Source of the DNA: Flavobacterium sp. UBA2787
Lineage (GTDB): Bacteria; Bacteroidota; Bacteroidia; Flavobacteriales; Flavobacteriaceae
Assembly (NCBI GenBank): GCA_002352205.1
Contig: DEHZ01000007.1
Span: 1 to 44,852, forward strand
Reading direction: 5' to 3'
DNA: 44,852 bases
Shown: positions 32,117 to 44,100 of the stretch, piece by piece
Position numbering within the stretch: the first letter of the stretch is position 1
Layout of the letters: every line of letters starts with the position of its first letter
The notes under the pieces: model-generated
The model's database searches: none
Seen by the model: only the letters and a program-made list of their open reading frames with translations
Told to the model about the DNA's origin: nothing
Made by a program: the position numbers and the translations under genes

Positions 32117-35100
32117 ATGAAAACAAGATTACTTTTTTTAGCACTTTTTATGAGTGCTTTTTCGTGGGGGCAAGTTCAACTAAGTGAAGGAACACCCTCG
32201 CAAACGATTGATTTTTCTTCAACTATAGCCGGAGTTTCAAACGGAGCATACACAGGAACAGGGTTTCAAGCAACACCATCAGCCGGACAATTGGATTCGG
32301 ATGCGTGGGCAGTGACAGGTTGGAGTGATGGAGCTTTAGTTTTTGGAGGAACAAGAACTATGGGCGATTATGCTAGAGGAGCTGCAACAGTGGCAGTTAC
32401 AACCGGCGGTTTTTATTCTTACAGAGCAGCACCTCATAGTGTGGCTAATCCTTGTTTTATGATTCAACCGGGAGGAAGTGATTTTGCACCGGGAACGTTA
32501 ACACTTCGTATTAGAAATAATGGAGCCGGTTTTATGAATCAAGTAAATGTTTCGTACAATTTATTTGTTAGAAATGATCAGGCGAGAAGTAGCAGTTTTA
32601 ATTTTTCATATTCATCAGATAACTCAACTTATACAGCTGTTAGTGCTTTAGATTACACATCTCCGGCAGCTTCTACAGGTACAGCTTGGGTTCAAGTAGG
32701 AACTTCTCCTTCACGTTCAACATCAATAACCGGTTTGTCAATTGCTCCGGGCGATTATTTTTATATACGATGGAACAGTGAAGATGTTGGCGGTTCAGGT
32801 TCAAGAGACGAATTTGGTTTAGACGATATTTCGATGACAGCTTCGTTTGGTGCACCGAGTGCTCCGGTTATTACTAGTGATTTAACGGCTTCCGGTTTTG
32901 TTGGTTCGCCTTTTTCCTATACGATTACGGCTACCAATGCTCCAACATCGTTCAATGCTGACTTTTTACCGGCCGGATTTAGTATTGATACTGCAACCGG
33001 AATTATTACCGCAACCCCCGGAGTTACAGGAACATTTTTGGTAGCAATTTCTGCCATAAATGCAGGAGGAATTGATGAACAAACGTTAGTTATAACAATT
33101 ACCGATCCCGGACCTGAAATAAATATTAGAGGAGCAACCGGAGGAACCAATCCGATTGTAAGCGGGAATACAATTCCAAATGCCTTTAACAATACACTTT
33201 TTGCCTCCGTCCTTATTGGAAATAATCAAATAAAAGACTACCGTATTCAAAATATTGGTGTTTCAAATTTGAATTTAACAGGAACTCCACGAGTGGTTAT
33301 TACCGGTCCTCATGCTTCAGATTTTACGGTTATTGCTCAACCGGCAACCCCAATTTTGGCAGGGAATAATGTGGTTTTTCAAATTCGATTTACACCTTCA
33401 ACGGGTGGAGTAAGAACTGCGGTTGTATCGATAGCTAATAATGATTCCGACGAAAATCCATATACATTCACTATTCAAGGAACGGGTTCTGCTCCTGATA
33501 TTAGTGTGATTGGTAATGGTTTAGAAATCCCAAATGGAAGTACAACACCGGATCTTTTAAATCATTCTGATTTTGGCAATGTAAATGAAACTGCCGGAAC
33601 TAAAGTTCGAAATTTTTATGTCACCAATTTTGGAGGAGAGAATTTAACATTGACATTGCCGGTTACAATCACCGGGCCAAATGCTGCCGATTTCACGGTT
33701 ACAACTGTTCCATCTAGTCCTGTAGCACCCAATAATAGCACAACATTATCAATTACTTTTAATCCTTCTGCGTTAGGATTACGAGAGGCTACAGTTACTA
33801 TTATTAATGATGTTATTGGAAAAAGTCCTTATGTTTTTGCTATTTCAGGTGTTGGAATTGATTTTGATGAATGTCAGTTAAGTGGTTTGTCTAATGTTCG
33901 AATTCAAAACTTTGATGCAGGTTCCACTTGGCCTTATACCACTGCAACCGAGTTAGGAGCAAATCCTCCGGTGGTAACGGGTGGAAGTGCTCATGGAGAC
34001 AGTCGTTTTTCAACTTCAATAAAATATGCCGGAGCGAGTGGAAATAGTTTACAAGTAACCGGCCCTTTTCCATCCAATAACGATCCAAAAGCCAAAGTGA
34101 TTGTGACATTTGATACGGTTGATGTTTCACAATATAGTCAGATTGATTTTGACATGAAAATTGGAGCTTATTCAACAACAGCAAACCCTTCTCAAGGACT
34201 TGATATTTCTGATTGGGTTTCAATTTATGTAAGTGTTGATGGCGGATTGACTTGGTCTAAAGAACTAATAGTAAAAGGATTGAGCAACTCAATTTGGAAC
34301 ATTAATACTAGTTCTGGTTCCTATAGTGGAGCTTATAAAGGTATTAACATTCCAAATGAAGTTCAGTCTCCCAGTGGTTCTATTAACCAAGGAGTTCGAT
34401 TTTTAAGTATTAGCAATCTTCCATTGTCTTCTCAATTACGTGTGAAGGTAGAATTAGAAAATGACATTAACACGGAAGTTTGGGTTATTGATGATATCCG
34501 ATTACGAGGAAGAACTCCTTTGTCTAAATCATGGAATGGAACCGCTTGGACCAGTGGAACCCCACCAACTTCTATAGAAAGAGCAATTTTTGCAGGTAAT
34601 TATAACACTAACACTCATGGCGATGTAACAGCATGCGAATGTCAAATTAATGGAGGTAGAACTGTAACAATCACCGATGGAAATTACATTCAATCATCCG
34701 GAAGAATTGTCAATAATGGAACTTTAATAGTAGAAAATAATGGAAGTTTAGTGCAATTAGATGATTATGCAGTAAATATAGGAAACGCATCCGTTCGAAG
34801 AACAGCCAATATTCGTCGTCTGGATTATGTTTATTGGTCTTCCCCGGTCATTGATTTTCCTGTGCTAAGTATTTCTACAGGAACGCCGGCTTCTAATGTT
34901 TTTAAGTGGTTGCCAACCATTTCAGGAAATTTTGGAAACTGGACAACGGCCAATGAAAACATGGTGCAAGGAAAAGGGTATATTGTTCGTGGGCCATCGT
35001 CTTTTAATAATACAATTCAACCTTTCAATGCTGCTTTTGTAGGAGTTCCCAACAATGGTATTTTTACCCCAACAATCGAGCGAGGAGGATATACAGGAGG

Positions 35101-36190
35101 CGGTTATCCAAGTCCAACCAATCCGTTGATAACCGTAACTGCAAATGACGATAATTTCAATTTGATAGGTAATCCGTATCCTTCTGCTATCAGAGCATTA
35201 GATTTTTTAAATGAAAATACAAATATTGAGGGTTCTGTTCGAATTTGGACTCATGGTTTATTGCCAAACGTAGCGTTTAATGATCCTTTTTATAATAATT
35301 TCGCATACAATTACAGTCCAAATGATTATATAGTTCATAATGGAACGGGAACGGTTAGTGGTCCACTTGGGTTTAACGGTTTTATCGCTTCCGGACAAGG
35401 ATTTTTTGTATTGATGAACGATGGAGCTGCAACAACAGAAACTGTTACATTTAAAAATTCAATGCGAAACATTACTCATGCAAACAATCAATTTTTTAGA
35501 AATGCAAGTGAGTTAAATGGTGAAAGTGATTTTAAAATTTGGTTGGATTTTATTCCTCAAAACGGTACTCCGGTAAGAACTTTACTGGGATATGTTGATG
35601 GAGCAACAAATGAAAAAGACAGATTATTTGATGCTTCTACCAAAATTGATGGTTCTTCAAAAATGTATTCGTTGATTGATAACAAACCATATATTATCCA
35701 AGGAAGATCGTTACCATTTGATGAAAATGACATTGTGCCGATGGGTTATAACACAACAACTGCAGGAACATTTACGGTAGCGATAGCAGATGTGATGGGA
35801 TTAGATAATAAAAGAGTGTATTTGAAAGACAAATTGTTAAATAATATTCATGATTTAACAGCAAGTCCGTATGTTTTTGATTCAAATGCCGGTGTAGTTA
35901 ATGATCGATTTGAATTACGTTACACTAATGAAACATTATCCAATCCAAACTTTAGCGAAATTGCTTCGAGTGTGATAGCGTTTGGTTCTAACGGACAACT
36001 TCATATAAAATCTTCGTTAGAAAAAATCAATAGCGTTTTGGTTTATGATGTTTTAGGAAGAGTAGTGTTTTCTCAAAAAGAACAAAGTACAAACGAATTT
36101 GTTGCAAACACAAACTTTTCGAAACAAACAGTTATTGTGCAAATCGAATTAGAAAACGGTCAAATTGTTACTAAGAAGTTAGTTTTATAA
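32117..36190 (+). CDS. T9SS-secreted choice-of-anchor D / Ig-like protein with type C sorting domain
   Basis: 1357 residues. The signal peptide MKTRLLFLALFMSAFSWGQ is followed by a ~220-residue beta-sandwich. Next comes a putative Ig domain at about 245-330 (SGFVGSPFSYTITATNAP, LPAGFSIDTATGIITATP), then two choice-of-anchor-D-type beta domains at about 330-455 and 458-580 (ITGPHASDFTV and ITGPNAADFTV are matching strands). A jelly-roll-like domain follows at about 583-800 (SVDGGLTWSKEL), and then the shared WNGTAWTSGTP and YWSSPV type C region to a tail ending VTKKLVL. No catalytic motif is visible, so an adhesive or binding role is more likely than enzymatic. A T9SS surface protein by architecture. 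Confidence 0.9.
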   Translation: MKTRLLFLALFMSAFSWGQVQLSEGTPSQTIDFSSTIAGVSNGAYTGTGFQATPSAGQLDSDAWAVTGWSDGALVFGGTRTMGDYARGAATVAVTTGGFYSYRAAPHSVANPCFMIQPGGSDFAPGTLTLRIRNNGAGFMNQVNVSYNLFVRNDQARSSSFNFSYSSDNSTYTAVSALDYTSPAASTGTAWVQVGTSPSRSTSITGLSIAPGDYFYIRWNSEDVGGSGSRDEFGLDDISMTASFGAPSAPVITSDLTASGFVGSPFSYTITATNAPTSFNADFLPAGFSIDTATGIITATPGVTGTFLVAISAINAGGIDEQTLVITITDPGPEINIRGATGGTNPIVSGNTIPNAFNNTLFASVLIGNNQIKDYRIQNIGVSNLNLTGTPRVVITGPHASDFTVIAQPATPILAGNNVVFQIRFTPSTGGVRTAVVSIANNDSDENPYTFTIQGTGSAPDISVIGNGLEIPNGSTTPDLLNHSDFGNVNETAGTKVRNFYVTNFGGENLTLTLPVTITGPNAADFTVTTVPSSPVAPNNSTTLSITFNPSALGLREATVTIINDVIGKSPYVFAISGVGIDFDECQLSGLSNVRIQNFDAGSTWPYTTATELGANPPVVTGGSAHGDSRFSTSIKYAGASGNSLQVTGPFPSNNDPKAKVIVTFDTVDVSQYSQIDFDMKIGAYSTTANPSQGLDISDWVSIYVSVDGGLTWSKELIVKGLSNSIWNINTSSGSYSGAYKGINIPNEVQSPSGSINQGVRFLSISNLPLSSQLRVKVELENDINTEVWVIDDIRLRGRTPLSKSWNGTAWTSGTPPTSIERAIFAGNYNTNTHGDVTACECQINGGRTVTITDGNYIQSSGRIVNNGTLIVENNGSLVQLDDYAVNIGNASVRRTANIRRLDYVYWSSPVIDFPVLSISTGTPASNVFKWLPTISGNFGNWTTANENMVQGKGYIVRGPSSFNNTIQPFNAAFVGVPNNGIFTPTIERGGYTGGGYPSPTNPLITVTANDDNFNLIGNPYPSAIRALDFLNENTNIEGSVRIWTHGLLPNVAFNDPFYNNFAYNYSPNDYIVHNGTGTVSGPLGFNGFIASGQGFFVLMNDGAATTETVTFKNSMRNITHANNQFFRNASELNGESDFKIWLDFIPQNGTPVRTLLGYVDGATNEKDRLFDASTKIDGSSKMYSLIDNKPYIIQGRSLPFDENDIVPMGYNTTTAGTFTVAIADVMGLDNKRVYLKDKLLNNIHDLTASPYVFDSNAGVVNDRFELRYTNETLSNPNFSEIASSVIAFGSNGQLHIKSSLEKINSVLVYDVLGRVVFSQKEQSTNEFVANTNFSKQTVIVQIELENGQIVTKKLVL

Positions 36191-36212
36191 CATTTTTAAA
36201 AGATAAATTAAG

Positions 36213-36246
36213 AAATCCCTTCCATTTTATGGTTGGGATTTTTGTT
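36213..36246 (+). terminator. Intrinsic terminator after the 1357-residue gene
   Basis: AAATCCC (36213-36219) pairs with GGGATTT (36235-36241) with partial inner pairing TTCC/GG-T, followed by a T-rich stretch. It begins 23 nt after the stop. Confidence 0.75.
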
Positions 36247-36371
36247 TTTCAATGTATTTTATCGATAAATTAACAAAAAAAGCAGTAATATTTTTAAATT
36301 CTTATTTTGGTTTCAATTTTTTTTATCATTTTTGGGAAACTAATTTCCAAAATACCAACAGAATGCCTAAA

Positions 36372-39300
36372 ATGAAACAAATTCTACTCTTAGTAGTAGT
36401 GGTTGTTTTTTCGTTGAAAATGACTGCCCAACGCCAAAATCCATGGCAAATTGAAAACAAACAGACCACAGAAATGCTGCCAAAAGTCAATAGGAGCAGT
36501 ACGCCAAAAACCTTTCAAGTTTTTTCTTTAAACATCACTCTTTTTAAACAGCAATTGCAAGGTGCTCCCATTAGAGGTAACTTTACCGGACGATCCAGCC
36601 ATGAAATTCTTTTGCCAAATGCAGATGGTGTAGTAGAGCGATATCATGTGATGGAAACTCCTATCATGGAAAAGGAACTAGCAGAGAAGTTTCCTATGAT
36701 TAAATCGTATGCTGCTCAAGGTGTAGATGATCCAACTGCAGTTGCACGTTTTTCGGTGACACAATTTGGTTTACACAGTATGACTTTTTCATCCAAAACA
36801 AGTACTTCTTTTATTGATCCTTTAACAGAGAATCAACTTTATTACATGGTGTACAAAAAGTCAGATTTAGTGTCAAATGAACCTAATTTTGAGTGTTTGA
36901 CTGACGAAGGTATTTCTCTGCCGTCAACGGAATTAGATAGAAATGCTTTTGAACATGATATCTTTAACACAGATGATAATGTATTGCGAACCTATCGTTT
37001 AGCCCAGTCTTGTACAGCAGAGTATGGAAATATTTTTGCCGGCACAGGAACAATAGCTCAACAGAAAGCCAATATTCAAGCTCAAATGGCAATCACCATG
37101 ACTAGAGTGAATGGTGTGTATGAAATAGATCTTGGTATAACTATGATTTTTGTTGCAGACAATGATGATGTAATTTATTTAGGAGCAACTAACTCCGATC
37201 CTTGGAGCAATGAATGGAACACAACCACAGCTCAAACATTAGATAGTGTAATAGGTGTAAATAATTATGATATCGGACACAATTTTAACACAACAGGGGG
37301 AGGAAATGCCGGATGTATTGGATGTGTTTGTCGTGCGGTTTCTCAATCAGGCACACACAAGGGAAGAGGATATACAGGAAGAGCGAACCCAACAGGAGAT
37401 GCTTTTGATATTGATTATGTTGCACATGAAATGGGCCATCAATTTGGAGGATACCATACACAAAGTAATCAAAGTTGTCGTTCAGGTAGTGGTCAAACAG
37501 AAGTAGAACCCGGAAGTGCTTCTACTATTATGGGATATGCGGGAATTTGTGAAGCCGATGTACAACCAAACAGTGATGCCTATTTTGCTTATGTAAATAT
37601 TCGAGACATCATGGCTTATGTGAAATCGACCAATGGAAGTTGCTCGGTGAATACGCCAATAGCTAATCAAACACCTATCGTATCTGCTGGTTTAGATTAT
37701 ATTATCCCTAGAAGCACGGCTTTTGTTTTAACTGCAGAAGGCTCAGACCCGGATAATGACGCTTTATTATACACTTGGGAACAACGCGATCCTGAAAACC
37801 CGGTTTCAAATGGCTTTCCTACGCCTACAAGAGCAGTTGGACCTATGTTTAGATCGATTACAGGTACTACTTCTCCCGAAAGGTATTTTCCTGTCATGAC
37901 AACCATTTTGTCCGGTGCGACTGCTAATGATTGGGAAGTTGTTCCATCTGTTTCCAGAACCATGAACTTTTCTGTCGTTGCTCGTGATAATGTTGCCGGA
38001 AACGGTCAGACTAGTTCAGATTTAATGTTGGTAACAGTGAATGCAGCTGCAGGGCCATTTCTAGTAAATTCTCCTAATACTAACGTTTCTTGGTTAGCCG
38101 GAAGTAATCAAACAGTAACGTGGAATGTGGCAGGAACAACTGCTAATGGGGTCAACTCTCCTTATGTAGATATTTTCTTGTCCACCAATGGAGGAAGTAG
38201 TTTCCCGGTTTTATTAGCTAGTAAAGTTCCAAATGATGGTTCGGAAAACGTGACAATGCCTAATGCTGTTGGCACTCAAAACCGTATCATGGTGAAAGGT
38301 CATAATCATATTTTTTTAGACGTTTCCAATACTAACTTTACCATTGCAAGTAGCACACCAACCTTTGCCTTGGCTTTTAATGGTCAAGCCGATGGACAGA
38401 ATAAAGCCATTTGTCAGGGAGAATCAGCAACATTTGAATTAGACTATTCTACTACAGGTGGATTTTCCGCAAGTACAGTCTTGTCAGTTAGTGGAAATCC
38501 ATCGGGAACTACGGTGAGTTTTTCCCAGTCTTCCATTTCATCAAATGGCACCATTCAATTGAGTTTAACAGATACAGAAAATACTGTTCCCGGAATTTAT
38601 CAAATGATTGTTACCGGAACATCAGGTTCTATTACCAAAACAGTAAATTTATATGTTGAGGTTTTAAATTCAACTTTTCAAGTGGTTTCGCCAATTAATC
38701 CATTGGATTTAGCAATTGGAGTTGTAAATAATTCAGTAGTTATTGAATGGGTGGCCGATCCGAGTGCAACAAATTACGATTTTGAATTGGCTACAGATGT
38801 AGAATTTAATACGGTTATAGTTACTCAAAGCGTAAATACGAATCAATATACAGCCACTAATTTAGACGAAAACACCAATTATTTTTGGAGAGTTTTACCA
38901 AAAAACAGTGGTTGTCAAGGGGAATTAAGTGCTGTCTATCGTTTTACTACAGGAAGTGGAATTTCTTGTGATCCGATAGTTAATTCAACAAATGTTCCAA
39001 TTGCTATTTCTGCTTCTGGAACACCAACAATTAATTCTACTTTGACAATTCCATCCAATGAAAATCAAATCATTGATAAAATTACTGTTACATTGAATAT
39101 TACTCATACGTGGGTTAGTGATTTAACAGTGACTTTAATCAGTCCATTGGGGACACAAATTGAATTGTTTTCAGCACAATGCACCAATCGTGACAATGCC
39201 GTTGCCACTTTTGATGATGAAGGAGTAACGTTAACCTGTCAAGGAACAACACCCACCATAACAGGTACATTAATTCCTTCGCAACCGCTTTCTACTTTAA

Positions 39301-41021
39301 TAGGTGAAAATACGGAAGGAACATGGACATTAAGAGTATTTGATTCTGCAAATCAAGATGGCGGGACTTTAAATTCGTGGGGAATTAACTTTTGTACAAT
39401 TGATGAAACGCCGTTGAGTTGTGGAGATATTACTTCAGTCTGGAACGGTACTACTTGGAGTAATGGGTTTCCAGTAAATAATGTTGCCGCAGTTGTGAAT
39501 GATAATTTAGTTTTAACAAGTGATTTAGAATGTTGTTCATTTACCATAAACAATGCTGCAGAAGTGGTTGTTGAATCAGGAAGCAATTTAATTGTAGAAA
39601 ATGAAGTATCCATTGCCGGAACTGCATTGTTAACAATAGAGAATAATGCTAATTTGATTCAGATAAATAATGTTGCTAATTCAGGAAATATTAATCAGTT
39701 TAGAAATACCAATCCGTTGATGCGTCTAGATTATGTTATGTGGTCTTCTCCAGTGACCGGTAATCAGAGTTTAAAAGATTTTTCTCCTTTAACAATGAAC
39801 AACCGTTTTTACAATTATATTACTACAAGTAATATTTACACAAGTGTTGTAAATCCATTAAACACAAATTTTGAAGAAGGAATAGGATATTTAATTCGAA
39901 TGCCGGATAATCATCCGACTAATCCAACTATCTGGACAGGAGAGTTTACTGGTGTTCCAAAAAATGGCGATATCGATGTTGACTTAACTTTTATAAGTAA
40001 TACACAAAAATACAATGCTATCGGAAATCCTTATCCATCAACCATTAGTGCGGAGGCTTTTTTGCAATCAAACACGACTGAAATAGAAGGAACACTCTAT
40101 TTTTGGAGAAAGACTAACAATGCCGCCGGCACTGCTTATGCCTCCTATACGTTGGGAGGAGGAACAACAACTTCGCCAACAAGCCCAGTTCCAAACGGAA
40201 TCATTCAAGTCGGACAAGGTTTTATTGTTGCGGCTCAAAATGTGACCAATCCAACAGCAAGATTTACAAATGATTTGCGTGTAGATAATAATAGCAATCA
40301 GTTTTTCCGTTCAAATTTCGGATTACCATATGCAACACAAAGCGAAATGGAACGCCATAGAATATGGTTAAATCTTACCAATTCAAACGGCTTCTTCAGT
40401 CAAATGATGGTAGGATATATGAGCAATGCAACCAATGAAGTTGATCAATTGATTGATGGGAAATTCATCGGTGACAGCCAAATTGCACTATCTTCATTAC
40501 TTAACTCTGAAGAATATGTCATTCAAGGAAGAGCTTTACCATTTGAAATTTCAGATGTGGTTCCGTTAGTATTCAGAACTAATACAGCGGGAAATTATTC
40601 TGTATCAATTTCAAATGTTGATGGTTTGTTTGAAGCAAATCAATTAATTTATTTAAGAGATAATTTAGCAGGAATAGTACATGAAATAAAAACCAGCACT
40701 TATTCTTTTTACTCAGAAGCTGGGGTTTTTGATTCTCGTTTTGAAATCATTTATGAAAATGATACGTTAGGAATTGAAAATCCTGAATTAATCAATTCGT
40801 TAATGGTAGCCACCGGAAATCAACAAATTGAACTACAATCAACTTCCGAATTAATCCAAAAAATTCAAATTTATGATGTGTTGGGAAGAAGGTTGTTTCA
40901 ACACGATGCAATACAAAATCAATCGTTTGTGATTCCGGGATTACTTCCTCAAAACCAATCACTTTTAATTAAAGTTGAAATGAATAACGGTCAAACTATC
41001 ACTAAAAAAATTATCTTTTAA
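36372..41021 (+). CDS. T9SS-secreted M12B-type zinc metalloprotease with FN3, P-domain and type C sorting domain
   Basis: About 1550 residues. The signal peptide is MKQILLLVVVVVFSLKMTAQ; I start at 36372, with 36363 also possible, because the longer frame from 36252 begins with a non-signal-like stretch. After a propeptide comes a reprolysin-like protease with the zinc motif HEMGHQFGGYH at 352-362 (HExxHxxGxxH) and a Met-turn in STIMGYAGIC. Beyond it are beta-sandwich repeats, an FN3 domain, a proprotein-convertase P-domain at about 865-1010 (THTWVSDLTVTLISPLGT, GTWTLRVFDSANQDGG), then WNGTTWSNGFP and the type C sorting region ending ITKKIIF. It is a likely extracellular protein-degrading enzyme. 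Autoprocessing is assumed from the family. Confidence 0.92.
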   Translation: MKQILLLVVVVVFSLKMTAQRQNPWQIENKQTTEMLPKVNRSSTPKTFQVFSLNITLFKQQLQGAPIRGNFTGRSSHEILLPNADGVVERYHVMETPIMEKELAEKFPMIKSYAAQGVDDPTAVARFSVTQFGLHSMTFSSKTSTSFIDPLTENQLYYMVYKKSDLVSNEPNFECLTDEGISLPSTELDRNAFEHDIFNTDDNVLRTYRLAQSCTAEYGNIFAGTGTIAQQKANIQAQMAITMTRVNGVYEIDLGITMIFVADNDDVIYLGATNSDPWSNEWNTTTAQTLDSVIGVNNYDIGHNFNTTGGGNAGCIGCVCRAVSQSGTHKGRGYTGRANPTGDAFDIDYVAHEMGHQFGGYHTQSNQSCRSGSGQTEVEPGSASTIMGYAGICEADVQPNSDAYFAYVNIRDIMAYVKSTNGSCSVNTPIANQTPIVSAGLDYIIPRSTAFVLTAEGSDPDNDALLYTWEQRDPENPVSNGFPTPTRAVGPMFRSITGTTSPERYFPVMTTILSGATANDWEVVPSVSRTMNFSVVARDNVAGNGQTSSDLMLVTVNAAAGPFLVNSPNTNVSWLAGSNQTVTWNVAGTTANGVNSPYVDIFLSTNGGSSFPVLLASKVPNDGSENVTMPNAVGTQNRIMVKGHNHIFLDVSNTNFTIASSTPTFALAFNGQADGQNKAICQGESATFELDYSTTGGFSASTVLSVSGNPSGTTVSFSQSSISSNGTIQLSLTDTENTVPGIYQMIVTGTSGSITKTVNLYVEVLNSTFQVVSPINPLDLAIGVVNNSVVIEWVADPSATNYDFELATDVEFNTVIVTQSVNTNQYTATNLDENTNYFWRVLPKNSGCQGELSAVYRFTTGSGISCDPIVNSTNVPIAISASGTPTINSTLTIPSNENQIIDKITVTLNITHTWVSDLTVTLISPLGTQIELFSAQCTNRDNAVATFDDEGVTLTCQGTTPTITGTLIPSQPLSTLIGENTEGTWTLRVFDSANQDGGTLNSWGINFCTIDETPLSCGDITSVWNGTTWSNGFPVNNVAAVVNDNLVLTSDLECCSFTINNAAEVVVESGSNLIVENEVSIAGTALLTIENNANLIQINNVANSGNINQFRNTNPLMRLDYVMWSSPVTGNQSLKDFSPLTMNNRFYNYITTSNIYTSVVNPLNTNFEEGIGYLIRMPDNHPTNPTIWTGEFTGVPKNGDIDVDLTFISNTQKYNAIGNPYPSTISAEAFLQSNTTEIEGTLYFWRKTNNAAGTAYASYTLGGGTTTSPTSPVPNGIIQVGQGFIVAAQNVTNPTARFTNDLRVDNNSNQFFRSNFGLPYATQSEMERHRIWLNLTNSNGFFSQMMVGYMSNATNEVDQLIDGKFIGDSQIALSSLLNSEEYVIQGRALPFEISDVVPLVFRTNTAGNYSVSISNVDGLFEANQLIYLRDNLAGIVHEIKTSTYSFYSEAGVFDSRFEIIYENDTLGIENPELINSLMVATGNQQIELQSTSELIQKIQIYDVLGRRLFQHDAIQNQSFVIPGLLPQNQSLLIKVEMNNGQTITKKIIF

Positions 41022-41045
41022 TTTACATTAACTATATAATTACAG

Positions 41046-41074
41046 AACCGGGCAAATTTGTCCGGTTTTTTTAA
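41046..41074 (+). terminator. Intrinsic terminator after the metalloprotease gene
   Basis: AACCGGGCAAA pairs with TTTGTCCGGTT (41046-41056 with 41057-41067, one G-U), followed by seven Ts. It starts 25 nt after the stop. Confidence 0.85.
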
Positions 41075-41160
41075 TCCAAAAAACAGATTTGTTCGTAACT
41101 GATTTACCGAATGTTAACATATTCATAACTTAAATTGATGGTCATTTTTTACATTATGTG

Positions 41161-41168
41161 TAAATTTG
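41161..41168 (+). promoter_or_regulatory. Putative -7 element of the right-edge giant gene
   Basis: TAAATTTG is a perfect -7 match, 32 nt upstream of the ATG at 41200. The nearest TTG is 23 nt upstream, longer than the usual spacing. Confidence 0.55.
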
Positions 41169-41199
41169 TGATTGTCAAAAATTAAAAACTATTTACAAC

Positions 41200-44100
41200 A
41201 TGAAAAAAATTTTACAATTGAATGTATTTAAATTCATGGTCTTATTGTTTTGTTTGAGCGGTTACACTCTTTCAGCACAGTATACCACTGGATTTGAAGA
41301 TGCCACTAAAACGGGTTATGCCTCAGGTTCGGTTACCTTGTCAGGCATAACTTGGAACATGACAGAGGCATTAATTGGGACTGATGCTGCTGATTGGAAA
41401 GTTGGGGCTAGGTCTGCTCGTATGAGAGGTTATGGTGCTTCTGCTATTTCAATGACCCAAAACAAAAGTAATGGTTTGGGGACACTTTCTTTTCAGTACA
41501 GAAGATATGGTACAGATGCTCAAGAAGCTTGGAAAGTAGAATATTCCCTTAACAATGGGAGCAATTGGACACAAGTTGGTTCAAATTTTACAGCTCCAGA
41601 TAACAATGATGTGCAAACATTTAGCGAAACCGTTAATGTAATTGGCGATGTTAGGATTAGAATCAAAAGAGTTATAGAAACAGGCTCTTCAAATAGACGA
41701 TTAAATATTGATTCAATTGAATTAACCGATTTTACCGGAGGAACTACCCCAACGATATCGCCTTCTGTTTCTTCCTTACCCTCTTTTGGAGATGTTAATA
41801 ACGGAAGTAATTCTGCCAGTCAAACATTTACTGTAACCGGTTTAAATCTAACGGATGTTGTGGCAGTTACAGCTTCTTCAGATTTTGAAGTGAGTACAGA
41901 TGATGTTTCTTTTTCAAGTGGATTAAACTTATCACAAACCGGTGGAACATTAGATGGTGAACCGGTAACACTATATGTGCGTTTTTCACCAACTTCTGGT
42001 GGATTGAATGATGGAACAATAACATTAACCTCAGCTGGAGCAGATAATAAAGTAGTAACCGTTTCCGGAAACGGTGTAGAACCAACACCGGAATTATTTG
42101 TTTCTACAAACACCTTACCTGATTTTGGAGATGTCATTGTAGGAGAGGAATCAACTAGTCAGTCCTTCACGGTTTCAGGATCTTTGTTAAATGCTAATAC
42201 TTTAATTGTTGCTCCTGGAGATTTTGTGTTGAGTACTGATGATGTTGCTTTTTCTTCTTTTTTAAATTTAGGTCAAACCGGCGGAAATATCAATGGTCAA
42301 CCGGTTACAATTTATGTTCGTTTTCAACCTTCTTTTACGGGAGTTACCGGTGGAGATATTGAAATTTCATCAACAGGAGCCACTCCGCAAATTGTTTCTT
42401 TAAGTGGAACAGGAGTAGACCCTATTATCGGTGCTCCAATTGCCATTGATGCAACCGACATTCAAACCAATTCATTTATTGCCAATTGGGAAGAAGTGAG
42501 TGGTGCAGCATCGTATCGCCTAGATGTGTCAACAAGTGCTACCTTTTCAGAACTTGTTGCAGGTTCAACTACAGTAGAAACCTTTACGGCTATTGGAGGT
42601 GGAACTGCTACCTCTTATTTAACTCGTTCTTGGACAGGTGTAGATGGTGTTAATTGGACAGCTTTTAAATCAAGAACAGATCAAGAAGTTAATGCAGGAG
42701 ATGAGGCAATTACATTACGAAATGAAGCAGATTCGTATCTTATTTCAGATGAAATTGCGAACGGATTAACTGCTTTAAGTTTTGATGTAAAACAAAATTT
42801 CGCAGGATCAGGAGGGCAATTAACGATTCGAGTATTTCATGGAGCAGGTATGGCAACAGAAACGAATTTAGGAACATTCCCTTATTCTGAAACTGCTTCT
42901 ACTTTTACTAGTGGCGTATTGAACATTACTGGGAATTTTATTATTAGAATTGATAATAACACTACAGCACGTCCGGCTATTGATAATTTAAGTTTTACCA
43001 GAAACTTAACAGAGGTACCATCTTTTGTTTCAGGATATGAAGATTTGACAGTAAACGGATTGTCTCAAACAGTAAGTGGATTATTAGGAAACACTGAATA
43101 TCATTACAGAGTAAGAGCATTCGACGGAACAACCTCTGAAAATTCAAACGTAATTGCTGTTACAACTTTACCTGAAACGGATCCAATTATCACACCTTCT
43201 GTTACCTCTTTACCTGATTTTGGTGAAGTAATTGTTGGTACGGACTCAACATCGCAAAGTTTTACAGTAACTGCAGAGAATTTAGATGAAGTGGTAGTAG
43301 TAACGGCATCCGCTGATTTTTCAGTAAGTTTAGATGATGTTACTTTTTCGTCAACAGTAGACTTAACACAAACAGCAGGAGTGTTAGATGGTGAGCCGGT
43401 AACGGTTTATGTTCGTTATTCACCAACTTCGATAGGTTTAAATAATGGTACAATTACCTTAACTTCAGTAGGTGCTGACGATAAAACAGTATCTGTTTTA
43501 GGAACCGGATATATTCCAACACCTGAGTTAACAGCGTCTGTTAATTCATTACCTGATTTTGGTAATATTACGATAGGTGAACAATCGACAAGTCAATCTT
43601 TCACCGTTTCAGGTTCTTTTTTAACTTCAAATACGTTGATCGTAGCACCTGAAGATTTTGTATTAAGTACTGATGATACTAACTTCTCTTCATTCTTAAA
43701 TTTAGGCCAAACCGGCGGAAATCTTAATGGTCAACCGGTTACCGTTTATGTGCGTTTTCAACCTTCCTTCGCAGGTACTACTGGTGGAGATATAGAAATA
43801 TCTTCAACCGGAGCAACAACTCAAATTGTTTCTGTAAGCGGAACAGGTGTAAATCCAATTATCGATGCACCACTTGCTACCGCAGCTTCTTCGGTTGGGT
43901 CTGACTCTTTTGTTGCCAATTGGGATGCTGTAGAGGGAGCAACAAGTTATCAATTAGATGTTTATTCAATTGAAGGAGGAAGTCCGGCCGCTGATTTATT
44001 TATTTCAGAATATGGTGAAGGTGCTCCGGGAAGTAGAAAATTTGTTGAAATTTTTAACGGAACAGGTGCCGATGTAAATTTGTCTCAATATGAACTAGTA

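Noticed and set aside
41820-42137. Minus-strand open frames within the right-edge giant gene, also 44226-44543
   Set aside because: They are antisense shadows of a continuous secreted-protein frame with clear domain repeats.
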